Origin: Actinoallomurus liliacearum
GTDB lineage: Bacteria; Actinomycetota; Actinomycetes; Streptosporangiales; Streptosporangiaceae
DNA length: 64,000 bases
Direction of reading: 5' to 3'
Assembly: GCF_039542035.1 (NCBI RefSeq)
Contig: NZ_BAABHJ010000023.1
Location: 186,001 to 250,000 of the forward strand
This document shows, in pieces, positions 15,180 through 24,525 of this stretch. Under the pieces are notes generated by a model, which saw only the letters and a program-made list of their open reading frames with translations, was not told where the DNA came from and searched no databases. How positions within the stretch are numbered: the stretch's first letter is position 1; each line of letters begins with the position of its first letter. Both the position numbers and the translations under genes were made by a program.

Positions 15180-17543
15180 ATGCAGGACGTTCGTGACAAT
15201 GAGGTCGCGGGTGTGGACCTGGCCGGCGTCGACCTGAGTGTGCTGGAGGAGATCCAGCGCCGGGTGCTCTGGCTGGCCGTGCGCATCGTCGACGCGGCCA
15301 ACCGGGAGCGCCGGACCGGCGACGGCGTCAAGGTCGGCGGGCACCAGGCGTCGAGCGCGTCGCTGGTGACGGCGATGACCGCGCTGTGGTTCGCGCACCT
15401 GAACGCCGAGGACCGGGTGAGCGTGAAACCGCACGCCTCCCCGGTCTTCCACGCGATCAAGTACCTCCTCGGCGACCTCGACCGCTCCTACCTCACGACC
15501 CTGCGCGCCCGCGGCGGCCTGCAGTCCTACCCGAGCCGTACGAAGGACCCCGACGACGTCGACTTCTCCACCGGCTCGGTCGGCCTCGGCGCGGCGGCGC
15601 CGCTGTTCGCCGCCGCCGTCCGCCGCTACGTCGACGCGCACTGGCACGGCGGCGCGGGCCCGAAGGCGCGGTTCGTCGCACTGCTGGGCGACGCCGAACT
15701 CGACGAGGGCAACGTCTGGGAGGCCATCGCCGACCCGGCGACCCAGGGTCTCGGCAACGTCATGTGGATCGTCGACTTCAACCGGCAGTCCCTGGACCGC
15801 GTCGTGCCGGGCATGCGGATCGCGCAGTGGCGCGGCCAGTTCGAGGCGGCGGGCTGGCACGTCGTCGAGGTCAAGTACGGCCGGCGGCTCCGCGAGGCGC
15901 CCGCCGCCGTGCGCGGCTGGATCGACGCCATGCCGAACGAGCACTACCAGGCGCTGTTCGGGCTCACGGGCGCCAAGCTGCGCGAGACGTTCCTGGACGG
16001 GGCGCCGGCCGAGGTCACCGAGGCGGTCGCCGGCCTGCCCGACGACGAGCTCGCCGAACTCGTGCAGGACCTGGGCGGCCACGACCCGGTCGCCATGCTG
16101 GAGGCGTACGCCGAGTGCGACGCCGTCACCGACCGGCCCAGCGTCGTGTTCGCGTACACGGTGAAGGGCCACGGCCTGCCGATCGCCGGCAATCCCCGCA
16201 ACCACTCCGCGCTGCTGACCGGCGAGCAGATCGACGCGCTGCGCGCCTCGCTGCGGCTCACCGACGACTGGGAGCGGTTCGATCCGGCGACGCCCGAGGG
16301 CATCCTGTGCAACCAGCGGCGCGAGGCGCTGCGCCGCACGCCCGCGCCGGGCTCCCTGGGCGTCAAGGTGCCGGCGGCGACCGGGGTGCGGACCTCGCGT
16401 CCGGTCTCGACCCAGGACGCCTTCGGCAAGATCCTCGTCGACCTGTCCCGCGCGGAGGAGGTCGCGCCGTACCTCGTCACGACCGCGCCGGACGTGGCGA
16501 CGTCGACCAACCTCGCCGGGTTCATCAACCGCAAGGGCGTCTTCGCGCCCGCCGAGCAGCGGGCATGGAGCGTCGACCCGCTGCTGAAGTGGACCGAGGG
16601 ACCCTCCGGCCAGCACATCGAGCTCGGCATCTCGGAGATGAACCTCTTCCTGCTCCTCGGCCAGCTCGGGCTCGCCGGCGACCTGCACGGGCAGCCCCTG
16701 CTGCCGGTCGGCACGGTGTACGACCCGTTCGTCTGCCGCGGGCTGGACGCCTTCATCTACAGCGTCTACTCCGGGGCGCGGTTCGTCGTGGCCGGCACGC
16801 CGTCCGGGGTGACGCTCGCACCGGAGGGCGGGGCGCACCAGTCGACGATCACCGCCTCGATCGGGCTCGAGCTGCCCAACGTCACCTACCTGGAGCCGGC
16901 GTACGCCACCGCCCTCGACTGGCTGCTGTGCGACGCGCTCGGCCGGATCGCCGCCGGCCCGGCCGAGACGACCACCGCGGTTCCGGCCGAGGACGGCGCC
17001 TACTACTTCCGGCTGACAACCCGGCCGCTGGACCAGGCGCCGTTCGAGGAGGCGCGGGAGCGCCTCGGCGACGCGGTGCTGCGCCGGCAGGTGCTCGCCG
17101 GGGCGTACCTCCTGCACCGCTCGGACGTCGAGGGCCCGGCCGTGCAGCTCGCCGCGTCGGGCGCCGTCCTGCCCGAGGCGCTGGCCGCCGCCAGTGAGCT
17201 GGAGGAGGAGGGCATCGCCGCGCACGTCATCGACGTGACCTCCTCCGACCGGCTGTACTCCGCGTGGCAGCGGACCCTGCGGCAGGGCGTCCGGACGGCG
17301 AGCACGCCGTCCGAGGCGGGCGTGCTGCGCGCGGCGTTCCCGGTCCGCGCGCCGATCGTAACCGTGCACGACGCCGCCTCGCACGCCCTGGCCTGGCTCG
17401 GCTCGGCGTTCGGCGTGCCGTGCGTGCCGCTCGGCGTGGACCAGTTCGGTCAGTCCGGCTCGATCGCCGAGCTGTACGAGCTGCACGACCTGCTCCCGGG
17501 CTCCATCGTCAACGCCGCCCTGGCCGCGCTCGCGCTCGGCTGA
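15180..17543 (+). CDS. Thiamine-diphosphate dependent transketolase-like / pyruvate dehydrogenase E1-like enzyme
   Basis: A 787-residue single-chain TPP enzyme, organised like transketolase/AceE: an N-terminal TPP domain (VGGHQASSAS; the TPP-Mg motif GDAE at 170-173 with Asn201 about 30 residues later), a pyrimidine domain (EGPSGQHIELGISEMNL), and a C-terminal TK domain with the GVDQFGQSG motif. It has ATG 15180 after GAGAGG, 9 bases downstream of acdS. No E2/E3 or lipoyl genes are nearby. Because ACC deaminase releases 2-oxobutyrate, a 2-oxo acid decarboxylating or ketol-transfer role on that product is a natural inference. Homology supports only 'TPP enzyme of the transketolase/AceE superfamily'. 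Confidence 0.85.
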   Translation: MQDVRDNEVAGVDLAGVDLSVLEEIQRRVLWLAVRIVDAANRERRTGDGVKVGGHQASSASLVTAMTALWFAHLNAEDRVSVKPHASPVFHAIKYLLGDLDRSYLTTLRARGGLQSYPSRTKDPDDVDFSTGSVGLGAAAPLFAAAVRRYVDAHWHGGAGPKARFVALLGDAELDEGNVWEAIADPATQGLGNVMWIVDFNRQSLDRVVPGMRIAQWRGQFEAAGWHVVEVKYGRRLREAPAAVRGWIDAMPNEHYQALFGLTGAKLRETFLDGAPAEVTEAVAGLPDDELAELVQDLGGHDPVAMLEAYAECDAVTDRPSVVFAYTVKGHGLPIAGNPRNHSALLTGEQIDALRASLRLTDDWERFDPATPEGILCNQRREALRRTPAPGSLGVKVPAATGVRTSRPVSTQDAFGKILVDLSRAEEVAPYLVTTAPDVATSTNLAGFINRKGVFAPAEQRAWSVDPLLKWTEGPSGQHIELGISEMNLFLLLGQLGLAGDLHGQPLLPVGTVYDPFVCRGLDAFIYSVYSGARFVVAGTPSGVTLAPEGGAHQSTITASIGLELPNVTYLEPAYATALDWLLCDALGRIAAGPAETTTAVPAEDGAYYFRLTTRPLDQAPFEEARERLGDAVLRRQVLAGAYLLHRSDVEGPAVQLAASGAVLPEALAAASELEEEGIAAHVIDVTSSDRLYSAWQRTLRQGVRTASTPSEAGVLRAAFPVRAPIVTVHDAASHALAWLGSAFGVPCVPLGVDQFGQSGSIAELYELHDLLPGSIVNAALAALALG

Positions 17544-17550
17544 CCGCGCC

Positions 17551-17583
17551 GATCCGCCGGCCCGGTCGACGGGCCGGCGGATC
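17551..17583. terminator. Hairpin between convergent TPP-enzyme and MMPL genes
   Basis: A perfect 13-bp stem, GATCCGCCGGCCC and complement, with a 7-base loop lies 8 bases after the TPP-enzyme stop. It can serve either strand. Confidence 0.7.
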
Positions 17584-17715
17584 GGCGGACGCTCAGCGAA
17601 TCGGCGGACGCTCAGCGAATCGGCGGACGCTCAGCGGATCGGCGGACGCTCAGCGGATCGGCGGACGCTCAGCGGATCGGCGGACGCTCAGCCGAGGCTC
17701 GGCGGAGGCTCAGCG
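17581..17715. repeat. 19-bp tandem repeat, six clear units plus decayed ends
   Basis: Six consecutive 19-bp units of ATCGGCGGACGCTCAGCGA (third position G/A variants at the end) occupy 17581-17694. Decayed units then lead into the 3' end of the MMPL gene. Read on the minus strand, every unit carries the CGCTGAGC that forms the MMPL stop codon context, so the array looks seeded from that gene end. Confidence 0.92.
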
Positions 17716-19887
17716 ATCCGCCGAGACGTAGGCCGGCTGCGGCGCGGTGGGCGCGGCGGCCGGCGCCTCGCCGTGGGACAGGCCGGGAAGCCAGGACAGC
17801 GCGCGCGGGAGGTACCAGTTCCGCTCGCCGAGCAGCGTCATCACCGCCGGGAGCAGCACCGCCCGTACGATCGTGGCGTCCAGCAGCACGGCGATGGACA
17901 GCCCGACGCCCATCTGCTTGAAATCCTGCATCGAGAGCGTGCCGAAGACGGCGAACACCGCCACCATGATCACCGCTGCGCTGGTCACGGCGCCGGCGGT
18001 CGCCCGGATGCCCTGTGCCACCGCCGCCGTGGTGGGCGTGCCGCGGTCGTACGCCTCGCGGATCCGCGACACCACGAAGACGTGATAGTCCATCGACAGC
18101 CCGAACAAGACGACGAAGACGAACAGCGGCAGCCACGCCTCGATGGCGCCGACGCCGTGGGTGCCGACGAGGCCCGCGCCCCACCCGTGCTGGAACATCG
18201 CGACCATCACCCCGTACGCCGCGCCGACCGACAGCAGGTTGAGCACGATGGCCGTGGCGGCGATGGGCACGGATCGGAACGAGATCAGCATCAGCAGGAA
18301 GGTGACGCCCAGCACGAACACGAAGACCGGCACGATGCCGCCGCGCAGCCGGGCGTTCCAGTCGGTGGAGAAGGCCAGGGTGCCGCCGACGCGCGCCTCC
18401 GCGACCCCGCCGAACGCCGCGGGCACCAGGCGCTGCCGCAGAGTCGCCAGCGCGTGCCGTGAGGTGGCGTCCGAGCCGTTGCCGGCGAGCGGCACGCTGA
18501 TCGTGGCGACGTTCGCCGCCGTGTGGACCTGGACGCGGACCGGCTGCCCGAACTCCCCGTCCCGTCGCGCGGCGTCCCGCAGCGACTGGATCGCCTGCCG
18601 TACCCGGGGCGCCTGGACATCGGAGGCCTTCACCACGACGAGGGCCGGGTCGGGACCGCCGGGGAACGCCGCGTTGATGCGGTGGTAGGTCACGATCAGG
18701 GGCGTGTTCTTCGGGAGTTGCTGCTCCATCCGCAGCTTCTCGGTGTGCATGCCGAGCGCGGGCGCCGCCAGCGCCAGCAGGAACGCCGCGGCCAGCGCGG
18801 CGGAAACGCCCGGACGGGCCAGCACCGGGCGCAGGACGGCGTTCCAGAATCGCCCGGTCGACCGCCTGCGACGCAGGAACGGGATGCGCCCGAACTCCAC
18901 CTTGTCGCCCAGCATCGACAGCAGCGCGGGCAGCACCGTCACCGAGCCGATCACCGCGATCAGCACCACGAGGATGGTCGCGACCGCGAAGCCCTCGAAG
19001 ATCATCATTCCGGACAGGAACATCCCGGCCATCGCCACGATGACCGTCAGCCCGGACACCAGGACCGACCGGCCGGAGGTCGCGGCGGCGATGCGCAGCG
19101 CGGTCTCCCGGTCCCGTCCGGCGGAGCGCTCCTCGCGCTCTCGGCGCAGGTAGAACAGGCAGTAGTCGACGCCGACGGCGAGGCCCATCAGCAGCATCAC
19201 CGAGCTCGCCGAACCGTCCATGTGCATGGCGTGACTGATCACGGCGAGCAGCCCGTTGGCCGCCAGGAACGCCGTCAGCGCGATGGCCACCGGAACCACG
19301 GCGGCCAGCAGCGCGCCGAAGGCGACGAGCAGGATGCCCAGCGCGAGCGGCACGGCGGTCAGCTCCGCGCGGGAGAAGTCCGCGCCCATCGTCTTGTTGA
19401 ACCACCGCTCGCCGGACGCGTCGCCGAACTCCTCCACCCGGACTCCGGGGTGGCCCGCCCCCGCCCGCGCCACCGCCGCCTGAACGGGCGCCACCCGGTC
19501 CGCCGCCGTCTTCGGGTCACCGGCCAGGTCGAACTGCACCAGCGCGTCGCGGTGATCCCTGGACACCAGGGGCTCGCGCACGGTCGCCGCCCGCCCGCTG
19601 TCCCGGATCGCGCGGGTCACGTCCGCGGCCGCCGCGCGGAACCCGTCCGGGGCCGCGCTGTGGATCAGCACCATCTCGGTGGCCGGGCTCTTGATGCCGG
19701 CGTCCTCGAGGATGCGGATCGCCCGCCCGGAGTCACCGGTGCCCTCCTCACCGTTGGTCAGCTGCCGCTGCCCTGCCATCCCGCCGATGAGCACGGCCGC
19801 GACGACCAACAGCAGCCACCCGAATATCGCCGTCTTCCTGTGGCGTGCGCTCCAGCCGCCCAGCCGAGCGGCCAGGTTCTCCTTCAT
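17710..19887 (-). CDS. MMPL family RND-type transporter
   Basis: A 725-residue integral membrane protein of the MMPL/RND superfamily, usually exporting lipids or amphipathic compounds by proton exchange. The layout is the standard duplicate: TM1 (about residues 22-42), a large extracytoplasmic loop, then five TMs (VPLALGILLVAFGALLAAVV, VGVDYCLFYLRREREE and on), and a second copy with LFGLSMDYHVFVVSRIREAY. The Asp-Tyr pairs in VGVDYCLF and LSMDYHVF are the conserved proton-relay sites. ATG 19887 is preceded by GGGGAACGCGG. It ends inside the 19-bp tandem array. No neighbouring polyketide or lipid gene suggests a cargo. Confidence 0.92.
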   Translation of the reverse strand: MKENLAARLGGWSARHRKTAIFGWLLLVVAAVLIGGMAGQRQLTNGEEGTGDSGRAIRILEDAGIKSPATEMVLIHSAAPDGFRAAAADVTRAIRDSGRAATVREPLVSRDHRDALVQFDLAGDPKTAADRVAPVQAAVARAGAGHPGVRVEEFGDASGERWFNKTMGADFSRAELTAVPLALGILLVAFGALLAAVVPVAIALTAFLAANGLLAVISHAMHMDGSASSVMLLMGLAVGVDYCLFYLRREREERSAGRDRETALRIAAATSGRSVLVSGLTVIVAMAGMFLSGMMIFEGFAVATILVVLIAVIGSVTVLPALLSMLGDKVEFGRIPFLRRRRSTGRFWNAVLRPVLARPGVSAALAAAFLLALAAPALGMHTEKLRMEQQLPKNTPLIVTYHRINAAFPGGPDPALVVVKASDVQAPRVRQAIQSLRDAARRDGEFGQPVRVQVHTAANVATISVPLAGNGSDATSRHALATLRQRLVPAAFGGVAEARVGGTLAFSTDWNARLRGGIVPVFVFVLGVTFLLMLISFRSVPIAATAIVLNLLSVGAAYGVMVAMFQHGWGAGLVGTHGVGAIEAWLPLFVFVVLFGLSMDYHVFVVSRIREAYDRGTPTTAAVAQGIRATAGAVTSAAVIMVAVFAVFGTLSMQDFKQMGVGLSIAVLLDATIVRAVLLPAVMTLLGERNWYLPRALSWLPGLSHGEAPAAAPTAPQPAYVSADR

Positions 19888-20056
19888 CCGCGTTCCCCTT
19901 CACCGTCCGGCGGGTACGTCTCTTCGTTGAAGACGCTAGAAATCCGGGGGCCCGAACCCCAGCCGGTGAGCACCCGGCCGGGCCCGGGGGGTGACCACCC
20001 TTGGACGGTGACGCCAGCTACACCTTGACGCGAGCCGCTGTCCCTATTCTTGACTC

Positions 20057-21349
20057 ATGAGCGCACAGTCCCAGTTCGACCGCGGCCACACGGACGACCT
20101 CGCCGACTTCATCACCGCCAGCCCTTCGCCGTACCACGCGGTCGCCAGTACCGCCGAGCGCCTGGAGAAGGCCGGGTTCCGCCACGTGGCGGAGACGGAC
20201 CCCTGGACTGGGGAGACGGGCGGACGATACGTCGTACGCGGCGGGGCGATCGTCGCGTGGTACGTCCCGGAGGGGGCGAGGCCGGAGACGCCGTTCCGGA
20301 TCATCGGCGCGCACACCGACTCGCCCAACCTCCGCGTCAAGCCGCGTCCCGACTTCGCCGCCCAGGGCTGGCGTCAGGTCGCTGTCGAGATCTACGGGGG
20401 GCCGCTGCTCAACAGCTGGCTCGACCGGGACCTCGGCCTGTCCGGCCGGATCGTGCTGCGCGACGCCACCACGCGGCTGATCGCCGTCGACCGCCCGCTG
20501 CTGCGCGTGCCGCAGCTCGCCATCCACCTCGACCGCGGCGTCAACGAGAACGGTGTCGTCCTCGACCGGCAGCGGCACACGCAGCCGATCTGGGGCATCG
20601 GTGACGTCCACGAGGGGATGCTGATCGAGTTCGTCGCCGAAGAGGCCGGAGTCGACGCCGCCGAGATCGTCGGCTGGGACCTGATGGCCCACGACGTCCA
20701 GCCGCCCGCCTACCTCGGGCGGGACCGGGAGCTGCTGGCCGCCGCGCGGCTCGACAACCAGTTGTCGGTGCACGCCGGCACGGCCGCGCTCGCCGCGGTC
20801 GCCGGCTCACCCGGCCTGTCCTACATTCCGGTCCTCGCCGCCTTCGACCACGAGGAGAACGGCAGCCAGGCCGACAGCGGCGCCTCGGGTCCGCTGCTCG
20901 GCACCGTCCTCGAGCGCTTGGTCTTCGCCCGCGGCGGCTCGTACGACGACAAGGCACGCGCCTTCGCCGGGACGATCTGCGTCTCCGCCGACACCGGCCA
21001 CGCCGTCCACCCGAACTACCCCGAGCGGCACGACCCGACCCACCGCCCGATGCCGAACGGCGGGCCGATCCTCAAGATCAACGTCAACCAGCGGTACGCC
21101 ACCGACGGGGTCGGCCGCGGCGTCTTCGCCGCCGCCTGCGACCGGGCGGGCGTCCCGTGCCAGGAGTTCGTCTCCAACAACGCGATGCCGTGCGGGACCA
21201 CGATCGGCCCCATCACCGCCGCCCGCCACGGGATCACCACGGTCGACGTCGGCGTTCCCTGCCTGTCCATGCACTCCGCCCGCGAGCTGTGCGGGGCCGA
21301 CGACCCGCACCTCCTGGCGAGCGCACTGAAGGCGTTCCTGGAGACCTGA
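20057..21349 (+). CDS. M18 family aminopeptidase
   Basis: A 430-residue aspartyl/neutral aminopeptidase of family M18 (PepC/ApeB/DNPEP type), cytosolic, with two zinc ions. Metal and catalytic landmarks appear in order: GAHTDSPNLR (His86), RLDNQLSV (bridging Asp), AFDHEENGS (Glu266/Glu267), SADTGHAVHPNY (Asp) and the C-terminal CLSMHSARE (His). Length is normal for the family. It is monocistronic, between the divergent MMPL gene and a convergent SMI1 gene. Confidence 0.93.
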   Translation: MSAQSQFDRGHTDDLADFITASPSPYHAVASTAERLEKAGFRHVAETDPWTGETGGRYVVRGGAIVAWYVPEGARPETPFRIIGAHTDSPNLRVKPRPDFAAQGWRQVAVEIYGGPLLNSWLDRDLGLSGRIVLRDATTRLIAVDRPLLRVPQLAIHLDRGVNENGVVLDRQRHTQPIWGIGDVHEGMLIEFVAEEAGVDAAEIVGWDLMAHDVQPPAYLGRDRELLAAARLDNQLSVHAGTAALAAVAGSPGLSYIPVLAAFDHEENGSQADSGASGPLLGTVLERLVFARGGSYDDKARAFAGTICVSADTGHAVHPNYPERHDPTHRPMPNGGPILKINVNQRYATDGVGRGVFAAACDRAGVPCQEFVSNNAMPCGTTIGPITAARHGITTVDVGVPCLSMHSARELCGADDPHLLASALKAFLET

Positions 21350-21566
21350 GACCGGCCCGGCACCGATCACGATCACACCGAAGCGCCATCCCCGTCCGCC
21401 ACGAGCCTCGCCGATCACGGTCGGCGTGGATCGGGGCCGTGATGGGACCTGTCCCGATCCACGGCAGCAGACGGAGAACGCTCCTCGGGAATTCTTTGAC
21501 GGCCGCGGACGCCGGACGGGATGGGCGCGTACTGCTCGGCGAACGCCGCTCGCTGCGGCCCGCCGG

Positions 21567-22049
21567 TCAGTCGTCGCGGGTGAGTGCCCTGACACACTGC
21601 CGCAGCGCGTAGGCGCCGAAGTCGTCGGCGAGCCGTTCGGGCCCATCGCGGTCGTTCGATCCTGGATCCCAGACGACGACCGGATACTCACCCGCGGCGT
21701 TCCGGTGTGAGACGTCGAGCGAGGCGAGGCCGCCCATCCCGTCGTACTGGATCACCAACAGGTGCGGCGGGAAGCGAGGGTCCGTCCGCGCGTCGAGCGT
21801 CTCGCTGACGGTGCCGAGGAGCCGGTCGCCCATCGCGGGCGTCCGGTAGCCGCCGAGGAATTCCGTACCGTCCACCTCGCACGAGCCGAGTTCGGCGAGG
21901 AAGTGCCGATAGGAGGGCGGGAAGGAGGTCCCGAGTTCACACTCGGCCCGCCAGATGTCCTGCGGACCCAGCCCGCCCGTCCAGCGACAGCACCCGGGAT
22001 GGTTCCGGCACAGCCGGACGAGCGTCACCACGGACGCGACACCACTCAC
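21567..22049 (-). CDS. SMI1/KNR4 family protein
   Basis: A 160-residue SUKH/SMI1-KNR4-type protein. The core shows DIWRAECELGTSFPPSYRHFL, then VDGTEFLGGY, a central LLVIQYDGMGGLASLD strand and EYPVVVWDPGS, the usual progression of this fold. Members often act as immunity proteins against polymorphic toxins, or as intracellular adaptors. The open frame extends about 100 codons upstream; GTG 22049 is a best guess and GTG 22031 is possible. The nearest toxin-like gene is about 4.4 kb away, so pairing is unproven. Confidence 0.65.
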   Translation of the reverse strand: MSGVASVVTLVRLCRNHPGCCRWTGGLGPQDIWRAECELGTSFPPSYRHFLAELGSCEVDGTEFLGGYRTPAMGDRLLGTVSETLDARTDPRFPPHLLVIQYDGMGGLASLDVSHRNAAGEYPVVVWDPGSNDRDGPERLADDFGAYALRQCVRALTRDD

Positions 22050-22227
22050 CCGCCGGACCCTACTCCGCCCCCATCCGCCCGGCGCGACCCGTGGGGCAGG
22101 ATGCTCGTTCCGCGGCGCCCACTGAGACGAGAAAGTCGCTAGTGCTGCGACCGCGAACCTTCGCCAGGGTACTGGGCCGGTGATCAATGGGAGGGGTGGC
22201 TCCGTCTGGTCGCGGTACGGTCCTGCC

Positions 22228-22884
22228 ATGTCCCGATCAGCCGATGTCAGCCTCTCCCGGCCCCCCGTCACCGCGGATGACCTCGACCTCGCTGTGCAGC
22301 TCGCTGTGGCAGTCCTTCGCGAGGCGCCCCCAGGCGCTTGGGAAGGCAAGGCCGGTTCGCTTGAATGGGACTGCTGGGAGACCGTTGAGCACCTCAGCGA
22401 CGACCTCTTCGCTTACGCTGCGCAACTGGGCCCCAGAAAACCGCCCTTGGACGGCGAGGTGCCCTTCGTATGGGAGAGCCGACGACCCGGCGGCCCAGCG
22501 AACGCCATTCACGCGAACCGCGAGGCGGGGCCCGCCGGCCTGTTGCAGGTCCTGGAAGCGAGCGGCGCCCTGCTGGTCGCCATGGTGCGCACGACGCCTC
22601 CGCAGACCCGCGCCCACCACGTCTTCGGCGTCTCAGACCCCGAGGGCTTCGCCGCGATGGGGATCGTTGAGACCCTGGTGCACACGCACGACCTGGCACA
22701 AGGGCTCGATCTCGCATGGAGCCCGCCTGCCGATCTGTGCTCTCGGGTGCTCGCCCGGCTGTTTCCGGATGCGCCGTCGTCCACGGATACGTGGCCCACC
22801 CTCTTGTGGGCCACTGGACGCGCCGAACTACCCGGACATCCTCGTCTCAGCACATGGCGCTGGGACGGCACACCCCGGGCATAG
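22228..22884 (+). CDS. DinB/mycothiol-dependent maleylpyruvate isomerase-like protein
   Basis: A 218-residue protein of the DinB-like four-helix family. Landmarks are an N-terminal helix (TADDLDLAVQLAVAVLREA), EWDCWETVEHLSDDL (metal-ligand His in the ETVEHLSDDLF segment) and ETLVHTHDLAQGL (the second H-x-x-x-H-D type ligand set), followed by a small C-terminal domain. Such proteins are thought to be thiol (mycothiol)-dependent transferases. ATG 22228 is chosen over the longer open frame because the family begins here. The reaction is not known. Confidence 0.68.
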   Translation: MSRSADVSLSRPPVTADDLDLAVQLAVAVLREAPPGAWEGKAGSLEWDCWETVEHLSDDLFAYAAQLGPRKPPLDGEVPFVWESRRPGGPANAIHANREAGPAGLLQVLEASGALLVAMVRTTPPQTRAHHVFGVSDPEGFAAMGIVETLVHTHDLAQGLDLAWSPPADLCSRVLARLFPDAPSSTDTWPTLLWATGRAELPGHPRLSTWRWDGTPRA

Positions 22885-22908
22885 GCTCAGACGTCTCCGC
22901 CGCGAAGG

Positions 22909-22990
22909 AGAGGTGAAGCGCAGTTCGACCTTGTGTTTCTTGGCCCAGCGGCGGATTTCGGCGCCCTTGTGGGCGGACAGGTCGTCCAGG
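22909..22990 (-). pseudogene. IS630-family transposase fragment
   Basis: On the minus strand one frame reads LDDLSAHKGAEIRRWAKKH followed by KVELRFT, the conserved DDE-region string of IS630-type transposases. Upstream residues (RILAEVT) are in a different frame and the sequence breaks off after RFT. It is a short frameshifted remnant in a 320-bp gap that otherwise contains nothing recognisable. Confidence 0.65.
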
Positions 22991-23205
22991 CGCTTGTGAC
23001 CTCGGCGAGGATGCGGGTCCTGGGGCGTGCAGGTGCTGCGTCAGGCGGCGTGAGCGATGTGAGACGTCGTGGTACGTTTGGCGCCGCCGTGCACCATTGC
23101 GAACTGAGGAGGTGAGACCGATCAACGCTGTGACAGGTCGGGGCTCCCTCCCACGCATGGTCTAGGGAGCGCCCGCAGAAGGCATCCCGAAAGGCTTGAA
23201 ACGCT

Positions 23206-23937
23206 TTGCGCTTCATCTCTCAGACGTCGTCGGACGGCGTCACCGAACAGCTGTTCACCCTCGACGAGGTTCCCGGCGTGCTGTGGACGCCGGAAGACGC
23301 CGCCGGAGCTCGCCCCCTGATCCTGATGGGACACGGCGGCGGGCAGCACAAGAAGGCCCCTGGCATCGTGGCCGGCGCGCACCGCTTCGTCACCGAGGGC
23401 GGCTTCGCGGTGGTCGCGCTCGACGCGCCCAACCACGGCGATCGGCCGAAGACCGAGGAGTTCACCCGGATCGTGGCCGAGTTGCGGGCCGGCATGGTCG
23501 CGGGGGAGGACGTCGCCGCGCGGCTCGCCACCATGCACGAGTTCCTGGCCGAGCAGGCCGTCCCGGAATGGCAGGCGGCCCTGACCGCGGTCCAGGCACT
23601 CGACCTCGTCGGCGCCGGCCCTGTGGGCTATTGGGGCATGTCGATGGGCTGCGGCCTCGGCGTCCCCTTCACCGCCGCGGAACCCCGGGTCCGCGCGGCG
23701 GTGCTGGGCCTACTCGGCCTGGACGGGCTGGCCGAGGCCGCCGCCCAGGTCACCGCCCCGGTGCAGTTCCTGCTTCAGTGGGACGACGATCGGGTGCCGC
23801 GGGCCGAGGGCCTGGCGCTGTTCGACGCCCTGGCGTCGGCGGACAAGACGCTGCATGCCAACCCCGGCAAGCACGGGGAGGTGCCCGAGTTCGAGACCGG
23901 CAGCGCGCTGCAGTTCTTCGCCCGGCACTTCGGTTAG
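23206..23937 (+). CDS. Alpha/beta hydrolase, dienelactone-hydrolase-like
   Basis: A 243-residue cytosolic alpha/beta hydrolase. It shows an oxyanion-hole motif LILMGHGGGQHK, the strand-turn VVALDAPNHGDRP, the nucleophile elbow GMSMG (Ser146), an Asp in WDDDRVP and a His in GKHGEV. The start is probably the unusual TTG at 23206 (giving MRFISQTSSDGVTE), since no ATG/GTG suits the family N terminus. It is monocistronic. The substrate is unknown; esterase or carbon-carbon hydrolase activity is equally possible. Confidence 0.78.
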   Translation: MRFISQTSSDGVTEQLFTLDEVPGVLWTPEDAAGARPLILMGHGGGQHKKAPGIVAGAHRFVTEGGFAVVALDAPNHGDRPKTEEFTRIVAELRAGMVAGEDVAARLATMHEFLAEQAVPEWQAALTAVQALDLVGAGPVGYWGMSMGCGLGVPFTAAEPRVRAAVLGLLGLDGLAEAAAQVTAPVQFLLQWDDDRVPRAEGLALFDALASADKTLHANPGKHGEVPEFETGSALQFFARHFG

Positions 23938-24334
23938 CACCGCCGCCTCGTAGTGCGCGACGCGCCGGTCGGGCCTTGTTCCCGGCCGGCACGTTCGCGC
24001 CAGGCCGTTCCGCGTGACCGTTCCGCGTGGCCGAGCGTCGGCGTCGGCGTCGGCGAGGTGCGCGGACGGGCGGCCCGCAACTCGGCAACGCCCCGGATTT
24101 CCGCTGCTCACGGCACCGAAATCCGGGGCGCTATCCCGGCAGGGATCTCAAACCGTACGCGGCCGCCACGACGGCGACCTCGACACAGTCGCCGTCGTTG
24201 GAAAAGCTGACCGTGCTCCTCCGGCGTTGCTTCCCGGACACCGTGCGGTGGCCGGTCCCCGCCCTCGGCGCTGGTGGCGATGCTCCCCGTGCGGAGCGGG
24301 TGGAGTCTCGTCGAGGCGGCGGACCCGGAAGAAC

Positions 24335-24525
24335 TCACCGGCGCGGTCGTCAGGACGCGGACCTGACGGGGACGGTCTCGGTCGTCAGGGTGCGGACCTG
24401 ATCGGGGCGGTCTCGGTTGTCAGGGGGCTGGCCGCGATGGTGTCGATCAGGGTGTGGGTCTGGCCGGGGCGGTCTTGGTCGTCAGGGCGCGGAGGTGGCG
24501 GGGATGGTCTCGGTCAGCAGGGTCT
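24335..24525. repeat. Degenerate ~35-bp tandem repeat running out of the LysR gene 3' end
   Basis: Read on the minus strand, units of the type CCCTGACGACCGAGACCG plus CCCCGRTCAGGTCCGCA recur four to five times after the LysR stop. The first unit is the coding end of the gene itself (LLTETIPATSAP). The rest of 23938-24334 contains no gene that I can support. Confidence 0.7.

Noticed and set aside
17581..17694. 19-bp repeat array as a CRISPR
   Set aside because: Units are directly contiguous with no spacers and no cas genes are nearby.
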